Assembly (NCBI GenBank): GCA_900768345.1
Contig: CAAGCO010000026.1
Span: 1-59,055 of the forward strand
Direction: 5' to 3'
Origin: Bacilli bacterium
Lineage (GTDB): Bacteria > Bacillota_I > Bacilli_A > RF39 > UBA660
Length of the DNA stretch: 59,055 bases
Shown here: in pieces, positions 1 through 7,825 of the stretch
Numbering within the stretch: the first letter of the stretch is position 1
Layout of the letters: each line of letters starts with the position of its first letter
Translations under genes and position numbers: made by a program
Notes under the pieces: model-generated
Databases searched by the model: none
Seen by the model: the letters and a program-made list of their open reading frames with translations, nothing else
Told to the model about the DNA's origin: nothing

Positions 1-280
1 TTTAAAGCAGTAATGACTTGTTTTGTTGTTACTGTTTTATTTTTTAGGAAGTGAAAAAAATATGTAGAAAAAAGGAAGCAATGAAAGTTATACTCAGTAA
101 TGCATCATGGAAAAGTATACTTTTATCCTCATTGAATTTAGCATTATTATTTATAACTTGTAATTAGCATAAGCAGTACCAACTAATTACATTAGCAGTA
201 TTTAACATTGCTATGGTGATGCTTATGAGGATAAAATGCCGTAAAATTCATAAAGCTGTGTGGACTTATATAATTGTTGA
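1..280 (+). other. Left edge: no clear gene
   Basis: Frame 1 enters open and stops at base 54, giving a hydrophobic 17-residue tail (ends VTVLFFRK) that may be the end of a gene lying outside the window. A 28-codon ORF follows at 81-167 (starts MKVILSNASWKS, ends LALLFITCN) with a weak AAGGAAG ribosome site; it is hydrophobic and could be a tiny membrane peptide or chance. I recognise neither. The stretch ends in a strong terminator at 281-327. Given the integrase module downstream it may be element body or flanking chromosome; the sequence alone does not decide. Confidence 0.25.
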
Positions 281-327
281 AGGTGTCAAAGATATTCTAA
301 ATAGGGATATTTTTGACACCTTTTTTT
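281..327 (+). terminator. Rho-independent terminator
   Basis: AGGTGTCAAA pairs perfectly with TTTGACACCT and is followed by seven T. It closes whatever reads in from the left. A second hairpin with the same AGGTGT/ACACCT arms lies past the integrase at 3548-3581. Confidence 0.8.
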
Positions 328-359
328 GTTTAATAAAAGTTTACTTGTTTATTCGTGGA

Positions 360-403
360 CCTCCGTATCAATTTGAATTTTAAAGATTTGAATTGATAGG
401 AGG
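360..403 (+). promoter_or_regulatory. Hairpin that buries the ribosome site of the sigma-like gene
   Basis: CCTCC (360-364) pairs with the Shine-Dalgarno GGAGG (399-403), and TATCAATT (366-373) pairs with AATTGATA (391-398), giving a 13-bp stem with one bulged G at 365. No T-tract follows before the ATG at 410, so this is not a terminator. Folded, it would hide the whole ribosome site. Translational control of the downstream regulator is inference; the trigger that opens it is unknown. Confidence 0.7.
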
Positions 404-409
404 ATAAGA

Positions 410-886
410 ATGCAAAAGCATTTAAATAGAAATAAAGATAAATATAATCCATATACATTGGATATTGATGAAAAAACAAATACTTATATAGTTGAATTCA
501 AAGATGTAAAAAATATTATTCATAGGGTTGAAGTATCAGAAAAAGTTTATGAAGCATTTGATAGGTTTGAGTTAGAAGATATTTCACAAATACATAAAAT
601 CAAAAAACATATTGAAAGAAATGAAGTATATGAAGAAACACTCTTTCATAAGTCAATAAATACATCTGTTTCAGTAGAAGATGAAGTGGAAAGCAAATTA
701 TTAAATGAGGATTTAAAGAATGCTATAAACGACTTAAATGATGTTCAAAAGAGAAGAATACAAAAATATTTCTTTGAAAATAAAACATATGAGGAAATTG
801 CTAACGAAGAAAATTGTTCAAAAGTGGCAGTAAAATACTCTATTGATATAGCTCTTGAAAAAATTTCTAAAAAAATTAAATTTTAG
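410..886 (+). CDS. Sigma-70-like regulator of an integrative element
   Basis: A 158-residue protein whose last 50 residues (about 108-155) look like sigma-70 region 4: an amphipathic helix, then a helix-turn-helix around NKTYEEIANEENCSKVAVKYS. The N-terminal half (about 1-75) is charged and of no fold I recognise. Tn916-type elements carry a similar short sigma-like gene upstream of xis and int, and the order here matches, so it probably controls transcription of element genes. There is no recognisable region 2, so it may not act as a complete sigma factor. The ATG at 410 has a strong GGAGG six bases upstream, which is locked in a hairpin. A terminator follows at 913. Confidence 0.7.
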   Translation: MQKHLNRNKDKYNPYTLDIDEKTNTYIVEFKDVKNIIHRVEVSEKVYEAFDRFELEDISQIHKIKKHIERNEVYEETLFHKSINTSVSVEDEVESKLLNEDLKNAINDLNDVQKRRIQKYFFENKTYEEIANEENCSKVAVKYSIDIALEKISKKIKF

Positions 887-912
887 ACTTAACTTTTTGC
901 TTATAAAGTGCC

Positions 913-962
913 AAACAAGTGAGAGGGATAAATATTATCTTTTCTCACTTGTTTCATTTTTT
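913..962 (+). terminator. Terminator with overlapping alternative hairpin
   Basis: AAACAAGTGAGA (913-924) pairs perfectly with TCTCACTTGTTT (943-954), followed by CATTTTTT. TTGTTTC (949-955) can instead pair with GAAACAA (963-969), and CAAATTGT (967-974) with ACAATTTG (981-988). These stems share bases and exclude one another, as in attenuators. Confidence 0.7.
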
Positions 963-988
963 GAAACAAATTGTTCTTTGACAATTTG

Positions 989-1289
989 GTTAATCACTTA
1001 ACAAATACATTCTCATTATAACTGGAAACGGTTAGCACATTAGTAAGTACGCTTGTCGGTTAATACTTGACTATAAATATTAAGTTGCTCTTAATACTGC
1101 GATAACAAGTAATGAGTATAATGATACTTTTGCACAGCCACAGACTCAATCAATGGGTGCAACTCTGTGAGAACCACAGAGAGGTGAAAGTCCTATGGAA
1201 CTAATTAGCAATTAGTCGTTTGTTAAGTCCCTAGTATTAGGGGAATGAGAATAATTCTAATACATAAATAAGAAAGGAAAAATAAAAAA
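989..1289 (+). other. Structured non-coding stretch, candidate RNA
   Basis: No gene is seen, but hairpins are dense: AACTG-GAAA-CGGTT (1020-1033, a GNRA-type loop), CTCTGTG/CACAGAG (1163-1181), CTAATT/AATTAG (1201-1215) and CCCTA/TAGGG (1229-1242). The block around GGTGAAAGTCC (1183-1193) recalls domain I of group II introns, but I find no domain V and no reverse transcriptase. It lies between the sigma-like gene and the small ORFs that precede xis. Possible roles are a leader RNA, an intron remnant or an element regulatory RNA; I cannot choose. Confidence 0.4.
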
Positions 1290-1505
1290 ATGAAAGAAAA
1301 AGAATATAATATAAAATTTAAAAAAGTAAGTGAAAATGAAATAGTAGTAAGTGCTAAGAATAAGAAAGAAGCAATGGAAAAGGCAAGAGAGTTGTTTAAT
1401 TCTGATTTAAAGGACATTGATATAAATAATATTACTAAATACTATTATGTAATTGAAATTAATAACAAAGAAATGTTAGTAAAGGTTAATAATGGAAAGA
1501 TATAA
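1290..1505 (+). CDS. Small element protein, possibly DpnD/PcfM-like
   Basis: A 71-residue charged protein with a beta-strand, then a helix (KNKKEAMEKARELF), then further strands. This recalls the small DpnD/PcfM family often found on mobile elements, but the match is from memory and weak. Its ATG follows an AAGGAAA ribosome site. Its last 14 bases overlap the next small ORF in another frame, suggesting coupled translation. It lies in the int/xis module and is probably an accessory gene of the element. Confidence 0.5.
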   Translation: MKEKEYNIKFKKVSENEIVVSAKNKKEAMEKARELFNSDLKDIDINNITKYYYVIEINNKEMLVKVNNGKI

Positions 1506-1677
1506 GGTAGTAGTAATAAAAAAATATGTCTTTGATTTAGATGGTAAAGATAAAAAAGGAGTGATGGAACAATTAGATTACATTATTAATGAAACTAAAT
1601 TACTTGATATGCCTTATGTTAAAAAAGATTTAAAAGTTAAAATTAAAAAAATAAGAAGAAAAATTAAAGGAGCTTAA
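1492..1677 (+). CDS. Small basic element protein
   Basis: A 61-residue lysine-rich protein (starts MERYKVVVIKKYVFDL, ends KIKKIRRKIKGA) of unknown function. It starts inside the preceding ORF and ends one base before the excisionase start, so the three genes look translationally coupled. The very basic C-terminus would fit nucleic-acid binding, but that is inference. Its beta-strand start resembles the preceding protein, so the pair may be diverged paralogues. Confidence 0.45.
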   Translation: MERYKVVVIKKYVFDLDGKDKKGVMEQLDYIINETKLLDMPYVKKDLKVKIKKIRRKIKGA

Positions 1678-1678
1678 A

Positions 1679-1906
1679 ATGGAAAATATGTTAATTTATA
1701 GTGTTAAAGAAGTTGCAAAAATATTACATACTAGCCCTAATTATGTTTATAGTTTGATAGAAAAAGGATACTTACCAGCTATTAAGTTGGGTAGTGTTAA
1801 AGTTTTAAAAACTTCATTAGAAAACTTTTTAAAAGAAAATGAGGGAAAAGATTTTTCTAATTTATCAAATGTTGATAATTTGGATTTATCTATAAAAATC
1901 AAGTAA
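1679..1906 (+). CDS. xis: Excisionase / MerR-like helix-turn-helix protein
   Basis: A 75-residue protein with a winged helix-turn-helix of the HTH_17 excisionase type at about residues 5-52: SVKEVAKILHTSPNYVYSLI, then the KLGSVKVL wing. Such proteins bend attachment-site DNA and steer the integrase towards excision. It starts two bases after the previous stop with GGAGC upstream, and the integrase begins four bases after its own stop. The position directly before int is the standard Tn916-family arrangement. Confidence 0.8.
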   Translation: MENMLIYSVKEVAKILHTSPNYVYSLIEKGYLPAIKLGSVKVLKTSLENFLKENEGKDFSNLSNVDNLDLSIKIK

Positions 1907-1909
1907 TAA

Positions 1910-3181
1910 ATGGGTAATGTCTATATACAGAAAAGAGGGAAGGTATATCAATATCAGTTTGCTATTGCACCTGTTAATGGTAAAAGAAAATATATAAACA
2001 AATCAGGATTTAGAACTAAGTCAGAAGCTATTGAAGCAGGTAATAAAGCATATAATGAATATAAAACAGCTGGTGTACCTTTTAAGGAATGTAATATATC
2101 TTATAGTGATTATTTAGATTATTGGTTAGAAAATTATTGTAAGGTTAATCTTAAATATAATACAATACAATCTTACAAATCACTAATAAATAAATATATA
2201 AAGCCAAAAATTGGAATGTATAAGCTTTCAACTATAACAAGTGTAGGACTAAATACATATATTAGTAATTTATGTGAGGAGTACGATTTTTCAAGATCAT
2301 ATTTTAAAAATATATTAAAAGTAGTAAAAGGATCTTTTCGTGATGCTTGTACTAAATATGGTCTTATAAAATATGATCCTGCTATACAATTAAGATTACC
2401 AAAGATGGATAAATATGAAGAAGATATTAAACATTTATATTCAAAGGAAGAAATAGAAAGAATACTTGAAAGATTTAAAGATAATAGTCCATTTACTTGT
2501 GCCTTTTTAACATCTTGTTTTACCGGTATGAGAACAGGAGAAGTATTTGCATTAACTTGGGATGATATTGATTTTGAAAATAAAATAATTGATGTTAAAC
2601 ATAGTATCTATGATAAGCCAAAAGATATAAAAGGTAGATGGTATATAGGAACAACTAAAACTTTTAAAGGAAAAAGAAAAATACATATGAGTGAAACTTT
2701 ATGTAATGCCTTAATGAATTATAAGAAAAGACAAGACTATATAAAAATAATAAGTGGTTTAAATTATACTTATTACCACATAGAGGATGTTGTAAATGAG
2801 TATGGTAAAAAAATTGAACAAAGAATTGTTAAAAGTAGTTTAAGTGATATAAAATCCCAAAAAATTGATTTAGTTTTTGTTAAGGAAGATGGAACTTATG
2901 TTGGAACTGATTTAATAAATTATCCTTTTAAAATTATACATAATGAATTAGGAATAACAAAATGTAGATTTTACGATTTAAGAGGAAGTTATGCTACAAC
3001 GATATTAAAGAATGGAACAGAATTAAGAGATGTTGCTGATATATTAGGACACAATAATGTTGAAACTACTGAAAACTATTACATATCAAGCACTAATGAT
3101 TCAAGAAAAGAAGCAACTGTTATTTTTGACAATGTTATGAACTCTGATGTTATAAATAAAATAATCAAATATGAGGTATAG
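1910..3181 (+). CDS. int: Tyrosine recombinase (integrase) of an integrative element
   Basis: A 423-residue phage/Tn916-type integrase. Residues 1-60 look like an arm-binding domain, about 65-155 like the SAM-like core-binding domain, and about 175-400 like the catalytic domain. Visible catalytic residues are Arg208 (TGMRTGE), Arg358 (FYDLRGSYAT), His381 (LGHN) and the nucleophile Tyr390 or Tyr391 (TTENYY). The box-II histidine of the usual HxLR motif is Tyr355 here; I believe related Firmicutes elements share this. It integrates and excises the element. No good ribosome site is visible, so translation probably couples to xis. Confidence 0.9.
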   Translation: MGNVYIQKRGKVYQYQFAIAPVNGKRKYINKSGFRTKSEAIEAGNKAYNEYKTAGVPFKECNISYSDYLDYWLENYCKVNLKYNTIQSYKSLINKYIKPKIGMYKLSTITSVGLNTYISNLCEEYDFSRSYFKNILKVVKGSFRDACTKYGLIKYDPAIQLRLPKMDKYEEDIKHLYSKEEIERILERFKDNSPFTCAFLTSCFTGMRTGEVFALTWDDIDFENKIIDVKHSIYDKPKDIKGRWYIGTTKTFKGKRKIHMSETLCNALMNYKKRQDYIKIISGLNYTYYHIEDVVNEYGKKIEQRIVKSSLSDIKSQKIDLVFVKEDGTYVGTDLINYPFKIIHNELGITKCRFYDLRGSYATTILKNGTELRDVADILGHNNVETTENYYISSTNDSRKEATVIFDNVMNSDVINKIIKYEV

Positions 3182-3422
3182 CATTGTTTTTTCTTTGAAA
3201 AAATTGTATAATAATATTAGTTAAATGAAGACGAACCACATTGTTTTATACCAAAACTGCAAATTTATTTTTTGTACATTTTACTATTAATGTTTATTAT
3301 TATATAATGTGATTAAGCAAATGCAAACAATGTTTGTAATTTGTTTGTAAATCACAAAAAAAGATAATACTAATAGTACCAATAATACCATAAATAAAAA
3401 CTGTTATTAGTCTAGTAAATAA
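3182..3422. other. AT-rich stretch after the integrase, possible attachment region
   Basis: No gene is seen. It contains GTGATT...AATCAC at 3310-3355 enclosing repeated CAAACA/TTTGT words, which could be recombinase-binding repeats or a weak terminator for int. The end of a Tn916-like element is expected about here, but I cannot fix an exact attachment site. Confidence 0.3.
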
Positions 3423-3524
3423 AGAAATAACAATAGTTATGATAATATAATAAATACTATAAATACTAGAAAAAATAGTTCATGTGGCAGTGGTAAAAAG
3501 TATAAACAATGTTGTGGTAAATAA
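3423..3524 (+). pseudogene. SEC-C zinc-motif tail, gene remnant
   Basis: This frame runs from a stop at 3420 to TAA at 3522-3524. It encodes an Asn-rich linker followed by SSCGSGKKYKQCCGK, the C-terminal SEC-C metal-binding tail of SecA and many small proteins. One of the usual cysteines (CPCGSG) is Ser here, and no start codon or upstream domain is present. It is best read as the leftover end of a disrupted gene. Confidence 0.6.
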
Positions 3525-3547
3525 CTCGCAAACCTCGATAAAATAAA

Positions 3548-3581
3548 GGTGTGAACAAGAATAGATTGTTGACACCTTTTT
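3548..3581 (+). terminator. Terminator-like hairpin with the same arms as the one at 281
   Basis: AGGTGT-g-AACAA pairs with TTGTT-g-ACACCT and is followed by five T. TTGACACCTTTTT (3569-3581) is identical to 313-325. It is either a terminator for the debris upstream or part of a direct repeat bounding the integrase module. Confidence 0.55.
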
Positions 3582-3642
3582 AATTTAAAAAGCAGAAAAT
3601 TTAAATGTTGAAACAAATATAAAATATATATTGAGGATCGAT

Positions 3643-3848
3643 ATGAGAATAATAGGAATCATTATTTTTGTTTGTTTACAATAATATTTATAATTTTAGA
3701 AATCTTTTATATAATTTATCATGTTATTAAAACATTAAAAGAAAAACAAGAGTAATATAAAAAATATGGTTATTCTGAAGGCATTTTAATAAAAGCATTT
3801 ATAGAAATTGGATATAGAGATGATTTAGTAAAATATTATAAACGTTAG
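3643..3848 (+). pseudogene. Broken small membrane protein gene
   Basis: It begins MRIIGIIIFVCLQ and stops. A shifted frame then continues the hydrophobic helix (FIILEIFYIIYHVIK), meets an in-frame TAA after KEKQE, and runs on as a charged tail to a stop at 3846-3848. One frameshift plus one stop indicate decay of a gene of about 65 codons of unknown function. With the SEC-C tail it marks a degenerating zone beside the integrative element. Confidence 0.5.
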
Positions 3849-3861
3849 GTAGTTATAATCA

Positions 3862-3890
3862 TTGTTATTTTATTATCTAAATGATATACT
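3862..3890 (+). promoter_or_regulatory. Sigma-A type promoter for the ABC-peptidase operon
   Basis: TTGTTA (3862-3867) and TATACT (3885-3890) are separated by 17 bases. The transporter ATG lies 28 bases beyond the -10. Confidence 0.65.
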
Positions 3891-3918
3891 TTATGTGTAA
3901 AATAAAAAGGGAGCAAGT

Positions 3919-4671
3919 ATGATAGAGGTTAAAAATGTAACTAAAAGTTTTCAAAAGAAAAGCAATAAAAAAAAGATAGAAACATTTCTTGCTGATGATA
4001 ATATCTCATTTACTGCTGATGAAGGAGAGGTATTAGGAATTTTAGGACCAAATGGAGCAGGAAAAACAACATTGCTTAGAATGATATCTGGAATTATGAA
4101 ACCTGATAGTGGTGAAATATTAATAGATAATATGGATTATCAAAAAAATAATGAAAAAATCAAAAAAAATATTGCATTCATGTCAGGAAATACGAAATTA
4201 TATAAAGATATATCTCCATATGAATTATTAAAGATGTGTGGTGAATATTATAAAGTTCCAAAAGACAAATTAGAAGAAATTATAGATAAAATTATTAAGA
4301 GATTTAATATGGAATCATTTGCATATCAAAGAATTGAAAATTTATCTACTGGACAATATCAGAGAACTTGTATAGCACGTTGTCTAGTTCATAATCCTCA
4401 ATATTATATTTTAGATGAGGCAACTAGTGGATTAGATGTAATTTCTAGTAAAACAATTTTAGATTTTATTAGCGAAGAAAAATCAAAAGGAAAATGTTTT
4501 TTATATTCAACTCATTATATGGAAGAAGCAGAAAATATTTGTGATAAATTTTTACTTATTAATAAAGGGAAAGTTATAAAATATGGTAAAAGAGATGAAA
4601 TCTTAAAAGAAACTAATACAAATAATATTAGAGAGGCTTTTTTAAAGTTAATAGGTGAATCAAATGAATAA
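3919..4671 (+). CDS. ABC transporter ATP-binding protein (NatA-like)
   Basis: A 250-residue ATPase of the NatA/CcmA class. Walker A is GPNGAGKTT (43-51), the signature is LSTGQ (consensus LSGGQ, common in this class), Walker B is YILDEATSGLD, and the H-loop is STHYMEE. It powers the permease encoded next, whose start overlaps its stop by 8 bases (ATGAATAA). NatAB exports sodium in Bacillus, but close relatives export peptides and antibiotics, so the substrate is open. GGGAG precedes the ATG. Confidence 0.85.
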   Translation: MIEVKNVTKSFQKKSNKKKIETFLADDNISFTADEGEVLGILGPNGAGKTTLLRMISGIMKPDSGEILIDNMDYQKNNEKIKKNIAFMSGNTKLYKDISPYELLKMCGEYYKVPKDKLEEIIDKIIKRFNMESFAYQRIENLSTGQYQRTCIARCLVHNPQYYILDEATSGLDVISSKTILDFISEEKSKGKCFLYSTHYMEEAENICDKFLLINKGKVIKYGKRDEILKETNTNNIREAFLKLIGESNE

Positions 4672-5809
4672 TATAAAAATAACAATAAAAAAAGAACTTC
4701 GTTCAATAGTAAGAGATAAAAAAACATTTATTACTTTATTAGTTATGCCGTTAATTGGAATATTTTTTGTAATATTTTATGGTGCAGCATTTGATCAAAA
4801 TGAAGTATTAGAACCTTATAAAATAGGTGTTGACTTTGAGCTTAATACCATTGAGAATATTGTCAGTAGTGAATATCAATTAGAAACAATTAAATATGAT
4901 AATCTTGATGAAATGAAAAAATCCTATAAGAATGAAGATATTAGTGCATATATAGATTATAATGAAGAAGATAAAAAGTATTATTTTTATGCCGATAATA
5001 GTCAGGATGGTTATCAACTTCAAAGCTTAATTACTGCTTATTTTGAATCATTAAAAAATAATGAGTTAATTACATATATTACAGGAGAAGGTATAGATTA
5101 TGAAGAAGTAACCGCTAATTATGATTATGAGTTTAAAGAATTAGAAGGTAGTGACTATATGTTAATAATAATCTATTCTAGTTTATTTATGCTTATATTT
5201 AGTGGGGTAATATCAACTTCTCAATCAATGGCTATATCAACAACTGTTACTGAAAAAGAAAGTGGAACTTTAGAAACTATATTAAGTTTTCCTATATCAC
5301 AAAAAGAATTAATTATTGGAAAATATATTGCTAATTATATTGCTAGTGCGTGTGCATCTATAATTGAATTCTTATCAATTTTATTAACTCTTGTTATTTC
5401 GAGTCATTACTTTGAATCATTTAGTAAATTGAATTTTACAGTTTCAACTAAAAATGTAGTACTTGGTTTAATCGTATGTTTGACTGCATCACTTATAATA
5501 TCAGCATTAGCTACAATCTTAGTTGCAAATGCTAAAACTGCTAAAGAAGCTGGAATTAAACTTGGATTTTTACAATATTTGTCAATAATTCCTGTATTTA
5601 CTAATATGTTAAGCATTAGTACAGATAGTTTATTATATTATGAGATTCCAATTGTTAATAGTATACAAACACTTATGGATATATTTTCAAATAATTTTAA
5701 TATAGTTAATATTTTAACAACAATTACAAGTACATTAGCGTTATCGTTAGTAACAATATTCTTAATAATAAAAAAATATAATCAAGAGAAGGTGTTATTT
5801 GGTGATTAA
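4664..5809 (+). CDS. ABC-2 type permease (NatB-like)
   Basis: About 381 residues. One N-terminal membrane helix (about 20-40) is followed by a large extracytoplasmic loop (about 45-165), then five or six helices; this is the ABC-2 (NatB) topology. The cytoplasmic motif TVTEKESGTLETILSFPIS is typical of the family. I chose ATG 4664 over the in-frame GTG 4655 because GGTG sits six bases before it. It overlaps the ATPase gene at its start and the peptidase gene at its end, so the three proteins are likely made together. The exported substrate is unknown. Confidence 0.85.
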   Translation: MNNIKITIKKELRSIVRDKKTFITLLVMPLIGIFFVIFYGAAFDQNEVLEPYKIGVDFELNTIENIVSSEYQLETIKYDNLDEMKKSYKNEDISAYIDYNEEDKKYYFYADNSQDGYQLQSLITAYFESLKNNELITYITGEGIDYEEVTANYDYEFKELEGSDYMLIIIYSSLFMLIFSGVISTSQSMAISTTVTEKESGTLETILSFPISQKELIIGKYIANYIASACASIIEFLSILLTLVISSHYFESFSKLNFTVSTKNVVLGLIVCLTASLIISALATILVANAKTAKEAGIKLGFLQYLSIIPVFTNMLSISTDSLLYYEIPIVNSIQTLMDIFSNNFNIVNILTTITSTLALSLVTIFLIIKKYNQEKVLFGD

Positions 5810-7733
5810 AAATAAAAGTAAAAATTTTGTTTATATTATTATATTTATAACATTGGCAATAACTTTATTCTTTTACTTAAATAAGAATTATATTGATGAT
5901 TATTATGAATATATTAATAAAGAAACTCTTAAGGATAAAGAAGATGGCTGGTCTTATATTAACGATATTAATGATGAAATTTCTAAAGATACAAATAATA
6001 TTGTAAAAGAAATTGTTAATAATCCTAGAAATAATGAAGAAAAAAATATTAAGGAATTTTATAATGAATATTTAGATATTGATACTCGTAATAAAAATGG
6101 AATAAAAGATTTAAAACCATACTTAAATAGAGTTAATAAAACAACAAATATTAAAGAATTTATAAATGAAGCAATAAAGTTAGAAAAAGATTTAGGAATA
6201 GAAATATTAATGTCAAAGTCAATTATGAAAGACTTTAAGACAGGAAAAAATATTATTTATATTACAACTATATCAATGGATTTTGGTTATTCATCTGATT
6301 ATTATAATAATGAGGATTTAATTAGTGTTAAGAATAAATTTAAACTATATAATAATAAACTTTTAAGAGAATATGGTTATAGTGTCGGAGAAGCATTAGA
6401 TATAACAAATCAAATTGATAATTTCTATGCAGATATTGCTAATAATTCATTAACACAGGATGATTTATTAGACACTGAAAAATATTATAATATTGTAGAT
6501 AAAACAGTATTAAATAAAATATTTACTAATTTAGATGTTAATAATTATTTAAGAGAATTAAATTTATCAAGTGTAAATAGATTTAGTTTAGTAGATGAAA
6601 AATGTTATCAAAGACTAAATGAGTATTTAACTAACAAGAATCTTTCTTTGTGGAAGAATTTAGCAACTGTTAAAATCCTTCAAACATATGCTAATTATAC
6701 TACAGAAGGTTATGAAAAAATATTTAATAAATTGAATGATTCTCTTTTAAATAAAGAATTAACAAATGAAGAGAGAGCTTATGAATTAATTAAACAAATT
6801 TATCCAAATGAAATATCTAAAAATTATAATAGAAAATATTTGAAAGAAGATACTAAAAATTATGTTTCTAATCTTATAGCTGAAATAAATAAAGAATATG
6901 AAAATATGATAAGTAAGTCATGGATGGATGAAGAAACTAAGGCTAAAGCAATTAATAAATTAAATAATATTAAAATAAATATAGGAACTATATATAATAA
7001 AGATTTTGCTTCTTATTATGATTTTGATAGTAATCTTTCATTAGTAAAGAATATAATTAATCTTAATAAAGTAATTAAAACAAAATCTTATGAAATGCTA
7101 GATACTACTAATACATATAATGCATTACCTGATTATACATTTAATGCTTATTATGATGCTACTTCAAATTCAATTAATATTTTAACTGGTGGAACTAAAT
7201 CAATAAAAGATATCAATAATAGATATGAAAATTTAGGTGGTATTGGTTTCATACTTGCTCATGAGATATCACATGCTTTTGATAATAATGGTTCTAAGTT
7301 TGATGAGAATGGATTACTTAATAATTGGTATACAGAATCAAGTAGTAAAAAGTACAGTGAAATTCAAAAGAATGTTATAGAGTATTATGATAAATATGAA
7401 GTTATACACAATATTTCTAACAATGGAAAACGTACTATAGGAGAGAATATTGCTGATTTAGCAGCAATGGAATGTATAACTAATATTTTAATTAATGGTA
7501 ACTCTAAAACAGAAGATTATAAGAAAGTTTATGAATCTTTTGCAAAGATTTGGGCTAATAATTATAGTAAAAGTACAAAAGTAATGCAAAGTCTTATTGA
7601 TAGTCATTCAACAAATGAAATAAGGGTAAATAGTGTATTATCATCAACAAATAAATTTTATGAAACATATAAAATAGATTCAAATGATTTGATGTATATT
7701 GACCAAGAAAAAAGAGTTAACATATGGTCTTAG
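5802..7733 (+). CDS. Membrane-anchored M13 (neprilysin/PepO) zinc metallopeptidase
   Basis: About 643 residues. A single N-terminal helix (about 9-27) should anchor it with the catalytic part outside the cell; most bacterial PepO enzymes lack this anchor. The zinc site is HEISH (487-491) with the third ligand in GENIADL (547-553). The M13 substrate motif NAYYDATSNSINI, which resembles the usual NAYYxxxxNxI, lies upstream. M13 enzymes cleave short peptides. GTG 5802 is preferred over TTG 5799, with GAGAAGGTG upstream and an 8-base overlap with the permease gene. A terminator begins inside its last codons. Cleavage of a peptide handled by the transporter is inference. Confidence 0.85.
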   Translation: MIKNKSKNFVYIIIFITLAITLFFYLNKNYIDDYYEYINKETLKDKEDGWSYINDINDEISKDTNNIVKEIVNNPRNNEEKNIKEFYNEYLDIDTRNKNGIKDLKPYLNRVNKTTNIKEFINEAIKLEKDLGIEILMSKSIMKDFKTGKNIIYITTISMDFGYSSDYYNNEDLISVKNKFKLYNNKLLREYGYSVGEALDITNQIDNFYADIANNSLTQDDLLDTEKYYNIVDKTVLNKIFTNLDVNNYLRELNLSSVNRFSLVDEKCYQRLNEYLTNKNLSLWKNLATVKILQTYANYTTEGYEKIFNKLNDSLLNKELTNEERAYELIKQIYPNEISKNYNRKYLKEDTKNYVSNLIAEINKEYENMISKSWMDEETKAKAINKLNNIKINIGTIYNKDFASYYDFDSNLSLVKNIINLNKVIKTKSYEMLDTTNTYNALPDYTFNAYYDATSNSINILTGGTKSIKDINNRYENLGGIGFILAHEISHAFDNNGSKFDENGLLNNWYTESSSKKYSEIQKNVIEYYDKYEVIHNISNNGKRTIGENIADLAAMECITNILINGNSKTEDYKKVYESFAKIWANNYSKSTKVMQSLIDSHSTNEIRVNSVLSSTNKFYETYKIDSNDLMYIDQEKRVNIWS

Positions 7734-7746
7734 TTAACTCTTTTTA
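7710..7746 (+). terminator. Terminator of the ABC-M13 operon
   Basis: GAGTTAAC (7714-7721) pairs with GTTAACTC (7733-7740), with flanking A and T runs. The 5' arm lies inside the last codons of the peptidase gene. Confidence 0.8.
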
Positions 7747-7825
7747 TTTGCTTTTAAATTAAAAGTTATATCTATGCAATGATTTTTTAAAATTTTTAAT
7801 ATATAATTTAAGTTGGAGGATTAAT

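Noticed and set aside
989..1289. Complete group II intron
   Set aside because: No domain V/VI sequence and no reverse transcriptase; too short. Kept only as a structured region.
1223..1417. 64-codon reverse ORF over the small element genes
   Set aside because: Hydrophobic shadow frame of a Lys-rich coding strand, no ribosome site.
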